Source: Candidatus Uhrbacteria bacterium (GTDB taxonomy: Bacteria > Patescibacteriota > Patescibacteriia > 2-12-FULL-60-25). Taken from it: a stretch of 64,000 nucleotides of DNA. Positions 24,997 to 35,733 of the stretch are shown piece by piece. The notes under the pieces are model-generated. The model did no database searches, was not told the DNA's origin, and was given only the letters and a program-made list of their open reading frames with translations. The translations under genes were made by a program, and so were the position numbers. The stretch lies in NCBI GenBank assembly GCA_021413945.1, contig JAIOPK010000006.1:62001-126000 (forward strand). Direction: 5' to 3'. Position 1 is the stretch's first letter, and each line of letters starts with the position of its first letter.

Positions 24997-25439
24997 ACCG
25001 ACATCATCCAGCGCGTAACGGTAGCTCCTGCGTCTCCGCCGTGATCGGACCAGACTTCTTCAAATTTTTCGATCGGGAGAATACGGATGCCGGATTCTGT
25101 TGCTGGGTCCATCATGAAAATCTTCATTTTGCCGACGTCGTAGACAACGGAGTAGTGGTCTTTGCCGTCCAAGAGCCAGCCGACGATGACCGGAAAATCG
25201 TCGTCCACAAAACGGCGGATGTCGTTGATGGTGGCGTTTTCGATGGGAGTGGTTCTGAGTCCTGCCGCCGTCGCGCCGGAAATCATTTTTGCGTGGGACG
25301 CATGTTCATCCGGCGTCACCTCGCAGAGCTTGGCGATTTCATCGTGCGTGTAGTCTTTCTTATAATGCGTGAGCACGACTTTTAATGCGGCCGGACCGCA
25401 GAGGCCGGGGAGCATGCGGATAGGGATCATGGGTCTCAT
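24984..25439 (-). CDS. papain-fold C39-like cysteine peptidase domain protein
   Basis: 151 residues, no signal peptide. GLCGPAALKVVL near the N-terminus holds the catalytic Cys14 in the (Q/L)xCG(P/A) context of peptidase C39; DHYSVVYDV holds the His and MMDPAT the likely Asp/Asn. Normally a domain of bacteriocin exporters, here free-standing and cytoplasmic, so its substrate is unknown. Starts with an ATGA overlap on the upstream PH-domain gene; last gene of the ruvB operon. Confidence 0.82.
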   Translation of the reverse strand: MRPMIPIRMLPGLCGPAALKVVLTHYKKDYTHDEIAKLCEVTPDEHASHAKMISGATAAGLRTTPIENATINDIRRFVDDDFPVIVGWLLDGKDHYSVVYDVGKMKIFMMDPATESGIRILPIEKFEEVWSDHGGDAGATVTRWMMSVKKG

Positions 25440-26035
25440 ACCTTTTTCTGTTCTGGATGATTAGGTTTATCGGGCATACCAAATTCCGAGACGGCTTCAT
25501 CGAGCTGTTCACGGCGCTCGACCTCCGAGAGCTCGAGAATCGATTTGCTGATGCGGTTTGGATGGGGGATTTCTTCAAAAATGAAACGCGTTTTTTCACC
25601 GGCAGTTTGAATTTCTACATCGCCAAAATCGAACAATGTTTCTACGACGCCTTTGATCGTACTCGTCACATCTTGGACGCGATAGAGTCGGAGTTCGGAA
25701 ACCGTGCGGGCAAAGAGACCGGTTTGCTCGATGTTGAGTACGCGTTTGTTGGTGACGATCCAGACATCGAGGTAATAATCCATGAAATTCTGGAAGAGGA
25801 AGAGCCACGCAAATAGGAAGAAGGCCGAGCTACCGAGGACGACGAGCGGCATGAGTGCGGGATCGGCGACGAGTTCCGCTTGATAGGTGGGAAGATACCA
25901 GAAGAGGAAGGGGACACAGCCAAGGAGAAGAATGTAGCCCATGACCAGCCAGAAAATGGTCAGAGGATGGCGATGCAAAACGTGCACGAGTTTTTCATCG
26001 GGGATGGCATTTGGGAGATGATTGAGATGCAACAT
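25436..26035 (-). CDS. bacterial PH (YdbS/bPH2-like) domain membrane protein
   Basis: 199 residues. Two TM helices at about 28-48 and 62-82, then a PH-like domain: VWIVTNKRVLNIEQTGLFARTVSELRL, VQDVTSTIKG and GDVEIQTAG. This TM-TM-bPH2 layout is common in small bacterial membrane proteins of unknown role. The C-terminus is charged and disordered-looking. Lies between the 82-residue membrane protein (4 nt) and the C39-like gene (4-nt overlap). Confidence 0.85.
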   Translation of the reverse strand: MLHLNHLPNAIPDEKLVHVLHRHPLTIFWLVMGYILLLGCVPFLFWYLPTYQAELVADPALMPLVVLGSSAFFLFAWLFLFQNFMDYYLDVWIVTNKRVLNIEQTGLFARTVSELRLYRVQDVTSTIKGVVETLFDFGDVEIQTAGEKTRFIFEEIPHPNRISKSILELSEVERREQLDEAVSEFGMPDKPNHPEQKKV

Positions 26036-26039
26036 GGGA

Positions 26040-26288
26040 TTACAAGTTCAAACTAGGAATGGCTGTTGGGATGATGGAGACGGTTTGTGACCAATCGACG
26101 CCGATGAGATAGAAGCCTGTCGCTCCAAGGACGAGTAATGCAACGAGAACAAACACCGTATTGCTCATGAGGGTCATGAAACCGCTGATACCAAAACGCA
26201 AGCTCATCGCATTCGTAATGAGCGCCATAAGGCCAAAGCCCAGGATCAGGATGGCCCAGACGGCTAGGAACAAAATGAGGGGAACCAT
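26040..26288 (-). CDS. small two- or three-TM membrane protein
   Basis: 82 residues, almost wholly hydrophobic, with TM segments at about 3-25, 38-60 and possibly a third near the end. No motif recognised. Sits 1 nt after ruvB and 4 nt before the PH-domain gene, so it is clearly part of that operon. Confidence 0.6.
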   Translation of the reverse strand: MVPLILFLAVWAILILGFGLMALITNAMSLRFGISGFMTLMSNTVFVLVALLVLGATGFYLIGVDWSQTVSIIPTAIPSLNL

Positions 26289-26289
26289 G

Positions 26290-27333
26290 TTATTGGAGGA
26301 TTGTACCTTGACGCTCAGGAGGCGTGAAGCCGAGATGTTTGTAAGCCAAGTCCGTAGCCATTCGGCCGCGTAGCGTTCTAGCCAGTAAGCCTTGCTGGAG
26401 TAGGAATGGCTCGATCACTTCCTCGAGCGTTTCCATTTCTTCCGATGTCGCCGCTGCCAGCGTTGAGAGCCCGACGGGACCGCCTTGGAATTTTTCGACG
26501 AGGGCTTTGAGGACGCGGCGGTCGGCTTCATCGAGGCCGAGGGTATCGATTTCGAGCGCGGCGAGCGCTTTGTCGACGACGCCTTCATCGAGGACGCCGC
26601 CGGCCATGACTTGGCCGTAATCGCGTACGCGTTTCAATAAACGGTTGCCGATGCGCGGTGTACGTCGGCTGCGCTCCGCGATGCGCGCGAGCGGGGCTTC
26701 ATCGATCGCGAGATCGAGTAAGCCGGAACTGCGCTTCAAAATTTGATGCATTTCGTCGGGACCGTAGAAGTCGAGATGGAAATGCATGCCAAAGCGGTCG
26801 CGGAGGGGAGCGGAGAGCATCGAGAGTCTTGTGGTGGCGCCGATGATTGTAAAGCGTTTTAAATCGAGGCGTAGGGTTCGCGCCGTCGGACCTTTGCCGA
26901 TCACGAGGTCGAGGGCAAAGTCTTCCATCGCCGGGTAGAGGACTTCCTCGATGGAACGGTTCATGCGATGGATTTCATCGATGAAAAGAATATCGCCTTC
27001 TTCGAGATTCGTGAGAATCGCCGCGAGGTCGCCGACGCGCTCGAGGGCGGGACCGCTCGTGATGCGGACATTGGCTTCCATCTCATTTGCGATGACGTGG
27101 GCGAGCGTTGTTTTGCCGAGACCGGGTGGGCCGTAGAGGAGGACGTGGTCGCAGGGTTCGGCACGGCCTTTGGCGGCTTGTAGAAAGATACGCAGGTTTT
27201 CTTTAACGACGGGTTGGCCGATAAAATCGCCCAGGGTTTTTGGACGCAATGCCGCATCAAAGCTCGCTTCCCGTTCTTGGACTTCCGGGGAAACGACACG
27301 CTCCTCCTCGATTTGTTCGCCGTTCTGTTCCAT
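26290..27333 (-). CDS. ruvB: Holliday junction branch-migration ATPase RuvB
   Basis: 347 residues from the ATG at 27331-27333 ([14 protein letters not shown]); an in-frame ATG at 27357 is unlikely. AAA+ motor: [12 protein letters not shown], Walker [10 protein letters not shown], Walker [10 protein letters not shown], sensor 1 TIIGATTRL, arginine-finger region LRDRFGM, and C-terminal winged helix ([17 protein letters not shown]). It drives branch migration with RuvA. Neither ruvA nor ruvC is in the window. First gene of a four-gene operon. Confidence 0.98.
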   Translation of the reverse strand: MEQNGEQIEEERVVSPEVQEREASFDAALRPKTLGDFIGQPVVKENLRIFLQAAKGRAEPCDHVLLYGPPGLGKTTLAHVIANEMEANVRITSGPALERVGDLAAILTNLEEGDILFIDEIHRMNRSIEEVLYPAMEDFALDLVIGKGPTARTLRLDLKRFTIIGATTRLSMLSAPLRDRFGMHFHLDFYGPDEMHQILKRSSGLLDLAIDEAPLARIAERSRRTPRIGNRLLKRVRDYGQVMAGGVLDEGVVDKALAALEIDTLGLDEADRRVLKALVEKFQGGPVGLSTLAAATSEEMETLEEVIEPFLLQQGLLARTLRGRMATDLAYKHLGFTPPERQGTILQ

Positions 27334-27383
27334 ATCTGTTCGGCTCAAGACTAGCATGGTATCGGGAAAGGCAAAACATCGTG

Positions 27384-27389
27384 TAGAAT
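27384..27389 (+). promoter_or_regulatory. -10 box of dedA (leaderless)
   Basis: TAGAAT six bases before the ATG at 27396, so transcription should start at the start codon. No convincing -35 is visible. Confidence 0.45.
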
Positions 27390-27395
27390 GCGCCC

Positions 27396-28052
27396 ATGCT
27401 TCAAATTATCGATTTCTTTATCCATCTGGACAGGTATTTGTCACAACTGGTGGCGATGGCCGGGAATTGGTCGTACGTCGTACTGTTTCTCATTATCTTT
27501 TGCGAGACGGGCTTGGTTGTGATGCCGATTCTTCCTGGTGATTCGCTTCTTTTTGCTTCCGGTTCTCTCGCAGCGCTTGGCGCTCTGAATCTTTGGGCGT
27601 TGCTTGTCATCTTGTTTGTCGCCGCTGTTGCCGGTGATGCGATGAATTATTGGATTGGACGCGAGATTGGTTTGAAATTGCTTGAAGGGCCGTTCGCACG
27701 CTTCATCGATAAAAAACATTTGGAGAAAGCGAATCACTTTTATGCCAAGCATGGCGCCAAGGCGATTGTGTTTGCACGTTTTGTTCCGATCATGAGGACG
27801 ATCGCGCCGTTTACGGCCGGCGTTGCTCGGATGGAATATTCGAGGTTCTTTCACTACAACGTGATTGGAGCATTGGTGTGGGTTGGGTTGTTTACGGTCG
27901 GCGGATATTTATTTGGGAATATTCCGATGGTCAAGAAGAACTTCAGCCTTGTGGTTATCGGTATCATTGTCGTTTCTCTTTTACCGACGGTCGTCGAAGC
28001 TTGGCGATCGCGGAAACCGGCGGTGGCTACTGACAAAACTCCCGCGTCGTGA
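27396..28052 (+). CDS. DedA family membrane protein
   Basis: 218 residues with about five TM or re-entrant segments. Family motifs: [19 protein letters not shown] (E and PGxS), [16 protein letters not shown] (the GDxxxYxxGR signature) and [21 protein letters not shown]. DedA proteins act in undecaprenyl-phosphate or phospholipid flipping and in keeping the proton-motive force, which fits a genome making lipid-linked glycans. tRNA-Leu follows 15 nt downstream. Confidence 0.95.
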   Translation: MLQIIDFFIHLDRYLSQLVAMAGNWSYVVLFLIIFCETGLVVMPILPGDSLLFASGSLAALGALNLWALLVILFVAAVAGDAMNYWIGREIGLKLLEGPFARFIDKKHLEKANHFYAKHGAKAIVFARFVPIMRTIAPFTAGVARMEYSRFFHYNVIGALVWVGLFTVGGYLFGNIPMVKKNFSLVVIGIIVVSLLPTVVEAWRSRKPAVATDKTPAS

Positions 28053-28067
28053 TAGAACGGCGCACAT

Positions 28068-28154
28068 GCCCGGGTGGCGGAACTGGTATACGCGGAGGAC
28101 TTAAAATCCTTAACCCGTAAGGGTGTGCGGGTTCGACTCCCGCCCTGGGCACCA
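28068..28154 (+). tRNA. tRNA-Leu (anticodon TAA)
   Basis: Class II tRNA of 87 nt: acceptor GCCCGGG / CCTGGGC, anticodon loop CTTAAAA (anticodon TAA), long variable arm (aacccgtaagggt), T arm GCGGG TTCGACT CCCGC, discriminator A and encoded CCA. Confidence 0.95.
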
Positions 28155-28157
28155 TCA

Positions 28158-28190
28158 ACAAAAGCCGCCTTAGAGGCGGCTTTTGTTTTT
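28158..28190. terminator. terminator shared by tRNA-Leu and the omdA-like operon
   Basis: Stem ACAAAAGCCGCC / GGCGGCTTTTGT followed by TTTT. It overlaps the last codons of the convergent 28170 gene. Confidence 0.88.
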
Positions 28191-28484
28191 CTTTCTATTG
28201 AGCATGCCCTTCACGGAAGGACTTATCGTTTTATCTGTTCGATGGATGCACCCGATCCAGCAACAAGGCCTACGTTCCCCGGATTTCATTTTGGACATCC
28301 CGACTTTAATACGATCCTGTCTTGTCTCCGATTTTTTACCCGAAGTAACCCAGCAAATCCACTCATTGCGAGCGAGCGGCGTAATATCTTCCCACAGAGC
28401 GTGCACCTTTGGATTAGAAAGGATTGCCTGTTTAAAATCCGCAGGCAATTTATGAACCGTACCGGAGGAGAGTTTTGATGACAT
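28170..28484 (-). CDS. YdeI/OmpD-associated (OmdA) family protein
   Basis: 104 residues from the ATG at 28482-28484, which follows the PolX stop as TAATATG. HKLPADFKQAILSNPKVHALWEDITPLARNEW and WVTSGKKSETRQDRI match the OmdA family (small soluble proteins related to YdeI, loosely linked to resistance to bacteriocins and peptides). Basic C-terminal tail. Molecular role unknown. Last gene of the pfkB-polX operon. Confidence 0.85.
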   Translation of the reverse strand: MSSKLSSGTVHKLPADFKQAILSNPKVHALWEDITPLARNEWICWVTSGKKSETRQDRIKVGMSKMKSGERRPCCWIGCIHRTDKTISPSVKGMLNRKKNKSRL

Positions 28485-28485
28485 A

Positions 28486-29460
28486 TTAGCGTTTGATAAA
28501 TTCATCCTTACCTAATCGTTTCTCCGGCGGGGGAGTTTTGAGGCCTAGCAATCGGTAGATGTCGTCTTCCGTGTGGACGGGGACGATTTTCCCTTTTTTT
28601 GTCAGACCATACTCGTTCAGTTTGTACCCCTGCTTGATGGCGCGTTCGCGTAACAAAATATTGTGACGGCGGTCGCCGGTGAAATATTGCAGGGTCGAGC
28701 CGAAGACTTTATCGGGAACCACGCGCAAGTCGCAGTCGATTCCCATCTTCAAACGTACGGAGGAACCTGTTTTTCCAAAGGTGTGTACGGTTTCAACTTC
28801 CGGCATGGCGACGAAGGCTTCCATGACGGACTTTGGGTCGCTGGACGTTGCGATGAGGTCGATATCGCCCACATCTTTTTTCTTGCGACGAAGCGAGCCG
28901 GCGTAGGTGCAATGCTTTACGCCTTTTATTTTTTTGAGATACGCGACGATTTTATCCGCGATGGGGAGGATTTTTTTGAGGGGATGTCTGCCTGTCGACG
29001 AGCGCATGAGCGCGATGCCTTGCGCGAGCTTTTCTTCCGATTTTGGGCCCCAGCCTTTCAGTTTGCGCAGTTTTTGATGCTCGATCGCAAATTCCAAATC
29101 ATCGATGTTGGCGACTTTCAGTTTTTTCCAGAGCTCGCCGATATGTTTTGGACCTAAGCCCTCGATACGTGAAAGGCCCCAGATATCGACGGGGAATTTG
29201 CGCTTGAGATCGTCGTATTCTTTGACGTGACCGGTGCGGAAGTATTCGTCGATCTTTGAAGCGATCGCCGCGCCGACTCCCGGGAGTTTGTCGAGCACTT
29301 TTGCGCCGCCTTGTTTCCAAGTTTTTTTAATGTCGTTACCGAGGCCGTTTACCGTTTCACTTGCGAGCTCGTAGACTTGCGGACGGAAGGGATGTCCCTT
29401 GATGGCATGCCAATACGAAAACTCGAAGAGCATTCTTGAGAGGAATTCGTATTCTTTCAT
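28486..29460 (-). CDS. polX: family X DNA polymerase (PolX) lacking the PHP domain
   Basis: 324 residues from the ATG at 29458-29460, one base after the PfkB stop (TAGTATG). N-terminal 8-kDa-like domain with helix-hairpin-helix (LDKLPGVGAAIASKIDEYF), a second HhH (LSRIEGLGPKHIGELW), then the nucleotidyltransferase palm: TYAGSLRRKKKDVGDIDLIA (GS and the DxD aspartates) and CDLRVVP (third Asp). Typical bacterial PolX is about 570 residues, with a C-terminal PHP exonuclease; here the protein ends after the fingers/thumb region. A gap-filling repair polymerase. Confidence 0.93.
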   Translation of the reverse strand: MKEYEFLSRMLFEFSYWHAIKGHPFRPQVYELASETVNGLGNDIKKTWKQGGAKVLDKLPGVGAAIASKIDEYFRTGHVKEYDDLKRKFPVDIWGLSRIEGLGPKHIGELWKKLKVANIDDLEFAIEHQKLRKLKGWGPKSEEKLAQGIALMRSSTGRHPLKKILPIADKIVAYLKKIKGVKHCTYAGSLRRKKKDVGDIDLIATSSDPKSVMEAFVAMPEVETVHTFGKTGSSVRLKMGIDCDLRVVPDKVFGSTLQYFTGDRRHNILLRERAIKQGYKLNEYGLTKKGKIVPVHTEDDIYRLLGLKTPPPEKRLGKDEFIKR

Positions 29461-29461
29461 A

Positions 29462-30451
29462 CTACGTTGCAATGACGGGTTTGGATGTGACTTTTACTTT
29501 GGCAAATTTTTTCAGCACGGCGCGCATTTTGGCGGTATTAAGTAAGCCTTTTTGCGGACCTATGGATTGCACAACACTCCAACCGTTGGCCGTACCGGCG
29601 CGCATCGCATCGGGAATGCTCCAGCCGAGATGTCTCGCACAGGTAAAAGCAGTGGCATATGAGTCACCCGCACCCGTGCGTTCTACGACAGGACCCGCGT
29701 AAATACCCAAGCTCCAAATCGTGCTTCCATCGGTTGCATGCGAACCGTTTGGTCCATCGGTGATGACGACGATTTTTGCGCCAATATGCTTTAGGGCCAT
29801 GAGCAGGTTTACGATCGGACGCTCGCCATCGCCAAGCAAAAGTTCCGCTTCCTGTTTATTGACGATAAAAATATCGGCGCGTTTGATGACCGGTTTAATC
29901 GAGTCGAGACCTCGACGTAGTTGTTTTGTACCGGGGTTAAAGCAGAGCTGCTGTTCCGGATATTTTTTTAAATGCACGAGCAGCTGTTTCTCCATGCGTT
30001 CGTGACCGGGACCGAGAGAGGTGTAGTAAATCCATTTAGCACCATCCAGTTTGGGTAGGGTGTAGTTCCGTTTCTCCGAGTGCACGAGGATGGTGCGTTC
30101 GCCTTTAAAATTAAGGACCGTTGAGTAATTTGTTCCGTGTTTGGTGTCGAAGGTGACGTACTTGGTCGAGATACGCTGGTCTTTCCAGCCCTGGATGATT
30201 TCACGTCCTAGGTCGTCCTTGCCGACGATGCTCACGATCGCCGAGCTTAATCCCATGCGCATGGCGCCCACGGCGGCGTTGGAAGCGTTGCCGGCTCCCG
30301 GGATTTGGGTCACGGTATCTACGGGAATTTTTTCCGCATATTCCAGACAAAGCAGGCACTGTTCCTTGTTGATTTGGCAGGAAAGCGACGCTTCGCTTAA
30401 CTGTAAAAATACATCGAGGGTTGAGTCACCGATGGCGATAAAGTCGTACAT
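29462..30451 (-). CDS. PfkB family carbohydrate or nucleoside kinase
   Basis: 329 residues from the ATG at 30449-30451 (MYDFIAIGDSTLDVFLQL). PfkB signature 1 GAGNASNAAVGAMRMG and signature 2 ERTGAGDSYATAFTCA, with the catalytic Asp and anion-hole glycines intact. A ribokinase-like fold; the substrate cannot be read from sequence (ribose, a nucleoside and fructose-phosphate are all possible). First gene of a three-gene operon with polX and the OmdA-like gene. Its start region overlaps the divergent promoter of the 30515 gene. Confidence 0.92.
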   Translation of the reverse strand: MYDFIAIGDSTLDVFLQLSEASLSCQINKEQCLLCLEYAEKIPVDTVTQIPGAGNASNAAVGAMRMGLSSAIVSIVGKDDLGREIIQGWKDQRISTKYVTFDTKHGTNYSTVLNFKGERTILVHSEKRNYTLPKLDGAKWIYYTSLGPGHERMEKQLLVHLKKYPEQQLCFNPGTKQLRRGLDSIKPVIKRADIFIVNKQEAELLLGDGERPIVNLLMALKHIGAKIVVITDGPNGSHATDGSTIWSLGIYAGPVVERTGAGDSYATAFTCARHLGWSIPDAMRAGTANGWSVVQSIGPQKGLLNTAKMRAVLKKFAKVKVTSKPVIAT

Positions 30452-30455
30452 AGTA

Positions 30456-30484
30456 TTGCGATGATCGTAGCATGTCGTTACAAT
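30456..30484 (+). promoter_or_regulatory. promoter of the YtxH-like gene
   Basis: -35 TTGCGA (30456-30461), 17-bp spacer, -10 TACAAT (30479-30484), start near 30491, giving a 24-nt leader. Confidence 0.7.
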
Positions 30485-30514
30485 GCAGGCATTAATTCTA
30501 CCTCTAACAAATAT

Positions 30515-30847
30515 ATGGCTATCATGAAGAAGCAATCATCACATCTCGGTGCAGGCTTGGCCGCCGGCGCCGCGCTCGGTTTGGCCGCAGGCTTGTTCCT
30601 CCAGTCACGCAAAGGCAAGGAATTGACGCGTGACGCAATGAAGAAGGCCCAGCTTTTGCAGAAGCAGGTACAAAAGAAAATCGCGTCTGCCGGAGACATG
30701 ACCAAGGAGAAGTATGAGGAGATCGTCGACTACGTGGTCCACTACTACACAAAGAGCAAGGAGATTGCAGAGAAGGAAGTGCCGATGGTTCGCAAGTTTC
30801 TTATGGACCAGTGGAAGTTGATCGATAGCGAAATGAAGAAGAAGTAA
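30515..30847 (+). CDS. YtxH-like membrane-anchored protein
   Basis: 110 residues from the ATG at 30515 (MAIMKKQSSHLGAGLAAGAA). A Gly/Ala-rich TM (about 10-30, GAGLAAGAALGLAAGLFLQS) is followed by RKGKEL and a long amphipathic helical tail rich in Lys and Glu. This is the YtxH/gas-vesicle-GvpP-like layout seen in general stress proteins. Structural role unknown. It precedes rsmE by 2 nt. Confidence 0.8.
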   Translation: MAIMKKQSSHLGAGLAAGAALGLAAGLFLQSRKGKELTRDAMKKAQLLQKQVQKKIASAGDMTKEKYEEIVDYVVHYYTKSKEIAEKEVPMVRKFLMDQWKLIDSEMKKK

Positions 30848-30849
30848 TA

Positions 30850-31536
30850 ATGAAGCTGCATCGATTTATCGGTTCATACGATCTCCGTTTTTCGGAGATC
30901 GTTTTGGAAGATGAAGCGGCCCGCCAAATGTCGCTCGTGTTGAAATTGCGTACGGGCGAGAAGGTTGTGTTGTGCGATGGCCAAGGCATGCAGGCGACGT
31001 ATACGATTGCGGAGATATCGAAAGGCCGCGTCGGGCTCGTCCGTGTCAGTGAGGCTGATGCGGTGCCGACGGAGTCGCGTCATGTGGTGACGCTGTACGC
31101 GGCCATTTTGAAGCGCGAGAACTTTGAGTGGCTGGTGCAAAAGTCGACGGAGTGCGGAATCTTTCGAATTGTTCCGTTACTGACGCGTCGTACGGTGAAG
31201 CAGGGAATCAAACTCGAGCGTCTCAGAGAAATTGCTCGAGAAGCCGCCGAGCAAAGCGGGCGCGGACGCTTGCCGGAGATTGTTGAACCGATGCTATTTA
31301 TCGATGCGTTGGAAGTAGCTACGAAAGCTGGGTCGACCTATTTTTTTGACATCGGTGGTAAACGTTACACCGGAGGAGGGGAGAAGTGCTCGATTTTTAT
31401 CGGACCGGAAGGTGGATGGGATCCGGAGGAACGGGCGATGGCGATCGAGTCGCGGGCGACGATCGCGGATTTGGGCGCGAGGGTATTACGGGCGGAGACG
31501 GCGGCGACGGTCGCGGCGTTTCTGTCGAATCAATAA
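30850..31536 (+). CDS. rsmE: 16S rRNA m3U1498 methyltransferase RsmE
   Basis: 228 residues. N-terminal PUA-like domain (1-70) and C-terminal SPOUT domain: QKSTECGIFRIVPLLTRR, EAAEQSGRGRLPEI, IFIGPEGGWDPEE and the knot motif LGARVLRAETAA. It methylates U1498 of 16S rRNA. Start ATG at 30850. Confidence 0.97.
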   Translation: MKLHRFIGSYDLRFSEIVLEDEAARQMSLVLKLRTGEKVVLCDGQGMQATYTIAEISKGRVGLVRVSEADAVPTESRHVVTLYAAILKRENFEWLVQKSTECGIFRIVPLLTRRTVKQGIKLERLREIAREAAEQSGRGRLPEIVEPMLFIDALEVATKAGSTYFFDIGGKRYTGGGEKCSIFIGPEGGWDPEERAMAIESRATIADLGARVLRAETAATVAAFLSNQ

Positions 31537-31568
31537 AAAACGAACGCCCGTTTGGGCGTTCGTTTTTT

Positions 31569-31570
<2 letters not shown>
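31535..31570. terminator. bidirectional terminator between rsmE and clpB
   Basis: Perfect 15-bp stem AAAAAACGAACGCCC / GGGCGTTCGTTTTTT with a GTTT loop. Confidence 0.93.
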
Positions 31571-34202
<2,632 letters not shown>

Positions 34203-34208
34203 AGATGA

Positions 34209-34235
34209 TTAGCACTCTAACATAGCGACTGCTAG
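34209..34235 (-). promoter_or_regulatory. CIRCE-like operator of clpB
   Basis: TTAGCACTC-N9-GACTGCTAG; the consensus is TTAGCACTC-N9-GAGTGCTAA. The left arm is perfect and the right arm has 7 of 9 matches. It overlaps the -10 box and lies 7 bp upstream of the ATG, where HrcA would block initiation. Confidence 0.75.
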
Positions 34236-34243
34236 TTTTGCAA
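34214..34243 (-). promoter_or_regulatory. promoter of clpB
   Basis: Minus-strand -35 TTGCAA (34243-34238), 18-bp spacer, -10 TAGAGT (34219-34214). The predicted start is about 5 nt before the ATG. The -10 is embedded in the CIRCE-like repeat. Confidence 0.55.
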
Positions 34244-34259
34244 TATCCTTCTCTGTAAA

Positions 34260-34290
34260 CAAAAAACCGCCATTTCAGGCGGTTTTTTGT
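34260..34290 (-). terminator. terminator after the 34295 lipoprotein
   Basis: AAAAAACCGCC-atttca-GGCGGTTTTTT, with U-runs on both strands. Confidence 0.9.
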
Positions 34291-34294
34291 GATT

Positions 34295-35020
34295 TTATTG
34301 CGGACGCTTTACGACGACTTGGCCATTCACGTCGGTGTAAGTCACGGTGAGTACGCCGGCGGCGGTTTGGATCGAGAGATAGCTTGGGAGATCGTTTCTG
34401 AGGCAGATTTGGTAGGGGATGCGTTTTCCACTTTCGTTGACCTGGCTCAACGTGTAGAGCGTGCAGCCGGTCGCATCTTCTTTTACTTCAACGGTGCGTG
34501 TGTTGTCGCTTACGATACGCGAGACATCGGTACCGTCCGGCGCAAGTGCGTTCTCAAAGAGCGTGGTGAATTGTCTTCCCTCCTCGGTTTTAGAGATGTC
34601 GCTCCAGGTCGATGTGTTTTGGCGGAAGAGTACCGTTCCGTTGGAGATAAAAATTTCCGACGAGAGCGCACCTTGGGCACTCGGAACTTCGAGTCGGCCC
34701 ATAATACCTTGTTCGCGATTGACGTCGGCCGAGGCTTTGACCGTGCCGGATGCCGTCGGGATGATCATCGTGGTGCGGTAGGTTTTGGCCGTTGAAAGAT
34801 TTTTCAGCGCTTGGCGTGCGAGGAGGCCTTCCGTCGACGGGCCTTCCGAGTCGACGGGGCGCGGAGCATTCGGATCAAACGCCTTAACGGGTTCTTTTAC
34901 GACCGGTACGACCTGTGTATTTGTCGGGACATCGCTTCCGGGCCTACGGCAGCCAAACCCAAAGAGAGCCAGAGAAATCGTCAGAATAGCGATCGGAAAA
35001 GAGCGGTTACGGACATTCAT
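34295..35020 (-). CDS. lipoprotein of unknown function
   Basis: 241 residues. Signal peptide (about 8-24) ending FGFGC, a disordered Pro-rich spacer to about 60, then an all-beta domain reminiscent of LolA/LppX-like folds (KTYRTTMIIPTASGTVKASADV; GTVLFRQNTSTWSDI; LPSYLSIQTAAGVLTVTYTDVN). That resemblance is loose. Two Cys in the domain could form a disulfide. Divergent from rsmI with 40 bp between starts. Confidence 0.7.
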   Translation of the reverse strand: MNVRNRSFPIAILTISLALFGFGCRRPGSDVPTNTQVVPVVKEPVKAFDPNAPRPVDSEGPSTEGLLARQALKNLSTAKTYRTTMIIPTASGTVKASADVNREQGIMGRLEVPSAQGALSSEIFISNGTVLFRQNTSTWSDISKTEEGRQFTTLFENALAPDGTDVSRIVSDNTRTVEVKEDATGCTLYTLSQVNESGKRIPYQICLRNDLPSYLSIQTAAGVLTVTYTDVNGQVVVKRPQ

Positions 35021-35023
35021 ATG

Positions 35024-35052
35024 TTGGCATGATACGATTTTTCAGGTAAATC
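35024..35052 (+). promoter_or_regulatory. possible promoter of the rsmI-metG operon
   Basis: -35 TTGGCA (35024-35029), 17-bp spacer, weak -10 TAAATC (35047-35052). The predicted start falls at the ATG at 35061, giving a leaderless mRNA. Confidence 0.4.
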
Positions 35053-35060
35053 ATCCACTC

Positions 35061-35732
35061 ATGTCCGGAATCCTCTATATCGTGGCCACGCCGATTGGTA
35101 ATCTTGAAGACATCACGCTTCGGGCTTTGCGTACCTTGAAAGAGGTCGATGCCATTGCCTGCGAGGATACACGCGTGTCGGGGAAGCTTTTGAAGCATTA
35201 CGAAATCAAGAAACCGCTGATTGCTTTGCATGAACATTCTACGGATAAGGCAGTCGAACGAATCGTGCATGAAATTAAGGCTGGGCGATCGATCGCTTAT
35301 ATCTCGGATGCGGGGACGCCTGGGGTGAATGATCCGGGAGGAAAGCTGGTTGCGGCGTGTGTTCCGTCAGGAATTAAAATCGAACCGATTCCCGGGCCGT
35401 CTGCGCTGACGACGGCGATCTCGGTTTGTGGATTTGCGATGGATGACTTTTTGTACCTCGGATTCGCGCCGCATAAGAAAGGACGACAAACGTTTTTTAA
35501 CGAGGTAGCCGCACGTGAGATTCCAACGGTTTTCTTTGAATCGACACATCGTATTGGGAAGGCTATCGACTCGCTTGCATCGACGTTGCCTAAGGATCGT
35601 CGAATTTTCATAGGTCGCGAGCTGACCAAGATGCATGAGACGCTCTATTGCGGAACCGTTGACGAGGTAGCTAAACAGCTTCAAGCTACGAGTTCTAAAG
35701 GAGAATTTGTGATTATTGTCGGTCCTGCCTGA
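35061..35732 (+). CDS. rsmI: 16S rRNA C1402 2'-O-methyltransferase RsmI
   Basis: 223 residues from the ATG at 35061; in-frame codons further upstream overlap the divergent lipoprotein gene. Tetrapyrrole-methylase fold: LYIVATPIGNLEDIT, ACEDTRVSGKLL, AYISDAGTPGVNDPG and PIPGPSALTTAIS. It lacks the extra C-terminal helix of E. coli RsmI. First gene of a tight operon; its TGA is one base from the metG ATG. Confidence 0.96.
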   Translation: MSGILYIVATPIGNLEDITLRALRTLKEVDAIACEDTRVSGKLLKHYEIKKPLIALHEHSTDKAVERIVHEIKAGRSIAYISDAGTPGVNDPGGKLVAACVPSGIKIEPIPGPSALTTAISVCGFAMDDFLYLGFAPHKKGRQTFFNEVAAREIPTVFFESTHRIGKAIDSLASTLPKDRRIFIGRELTKMHETLYCGTVDEVAKQLQATSSKGEFVIIVGPA

Positions 35733-35733
35733 T

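Noticed and set aside
28183-28478. Plus-strand frames after tRNA-Leu
   Set aside because: They lie opposite the OmdA-like gene, whose family match and operon spacing are clear.
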